Assembly: GCA_030149965.1 (NCBI GenBank)
Contig: JASLHB010000015.1
Location: forward strand, 1 to 44,764
Direction of reading: 5' to 3'
DNA length: 44,764 nucleotides
Source: Wohlfahrtiimonas sp.
GTDB taxonomy: Bacteria > Pseudomonadota > Gammaproteobacteria > Cardiobacteriales > Wohlfahrtiimonadaceae
Part shown: positions 44,726-44,764 of the stretch, in pieces
Layout: every line of letters begins with the position of its first letter
How positions within the stretch are numbered: the first letter of the stretch is position 1
Made by a program: the position numbers and the translations under genes
The notes under the pieces: generated by a model
Database searches by the model: none
Seen by the model: the letters and a program-made list of their open reading frames with translations, nothing else
Told to the model about the DNA's origin: nothing

Positions 44726-44731
44726 TAATAG

Positions 44732-44762
44732 AAAGGCTAGATGAAAATCTAGCCTTTTTTAT
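44732..44762 (+). terminator. Intrinsic terminator after the second tRNA-Val gene
   Basis: AAAGGCTAGAT (44732-44742) pairs with ATCTAGCCTTT (44747-44757) around GAAA, followed by T residues. The first tRNA is followed by a shorter related hairpin (ACTAGA/TCTAGT, 44535-44550, also with a GAAA loop) that lacks a T run. Confidence 0.9.
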
Positions 44763-44764
44763 TT

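Noticed and set aside
1..44764. CRISPR array, insertion sequence, prophage or toxin-antitoxin module
   Set aside because: No regular direct repeats with spacers, no transposase or integrase gene and no paired small toxin/antitoxin genes were seen on either strand.

Overview
The window is an AT-rich, densely packed chromosomal stretch from a gammaproteobacterium. The yhbY / rlmE / ftsH neighbourhood, a System I cytochrome c maturation (ccm) operon, aas-lplT, a PilV/PilX-type minor pilin pair and RlhA all fit that class. Low-GC relatives of the Cardiobacteriales (Wohlfahrtiimonas/Ignatzschineria type) are a plausible home, but this is inference from gene content only. I see no phage, IS element, CRISPR array or plasmid function.

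Layout. (1) 1-1958: the 3' half of a TPP riboswitch with a readable terminator/antiterminator switch, then thiC. (2) 2013-7121: two small unknown proteins, a ribokinase-type kinase, and three exported proteins acting on amide bonds or the cell wall (a choloylglycine hydrolase/penicillin V acylase-family enzyme, a lysozyme-like protein and a lytic transglycosylase). (3) 7206-12949: a YkvI-type transporter, an AraC regulator divergent from an EamA exporter, an MHS-type MFS transporter and carbamate kinase. (4) 13086-20713: an amine dehydrogenase of the 2,4-diaminopentanoate dehydrogenase (Ord) type, a LysR regulator, and a minus-strand cluster matching the pipecolate branch of lysine catabolism (amaB, dpkA, amaA). 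A second YkvI-type transporter is divergent from amaB. (5) 20971-31707: an acidic unknown protein, then a minus-strand run folA, ccmC-D-E-F-G-H-I-A-B, ending with an uncharacterised tandem AAA+ ATPase. ccmD (56 codons) is short but clearly present. (6) 31944-36943: aas, lplT, a coupled exported unknown protein and two minor-pilin-like genes. (7) 36985-40937: yhbY, divergent from a small membrane protein, an RsuA-type pseudouridine synthase, rlmE and ftsH, with a sigma-32-like promoter before ftsH. (8) 41072-44764: an amino acid permease, rlhA and two identical tRNA-Val(TAC) genes, each with its own near-consensus promoter.

How the genes fit together. The pipecolate cluster would take piperideine-2-carboxylate (from lysine) through L-pipecolate and aminoadipate semialdehyde to 2-aminoadipate, with the neighbouring LysR as likely regulator and the YkvI-type carrier as a candidate importer. 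The ccm genes give the full heme handling, export and apocytochrome ligation machinery. Aas and LplT salvage lysophospholipids. The yhbY-to-ftsH block serves ribosome maturation and membrane protein quality control.

Most promising for follow-up: the tandem AAA+ ATPase at the end of the ccm operon, the Ord-like dehydrogenase next to carbamate kinase and the lysine cluster, and several regulatory elements read directly from the bases (riboswitch platform, Fur-like box before folA, sigma-32-like promoter before ftsH, dyads between amaB and the transporter). I found no clear-cut, wholly new multi-gene system; these are candidates.
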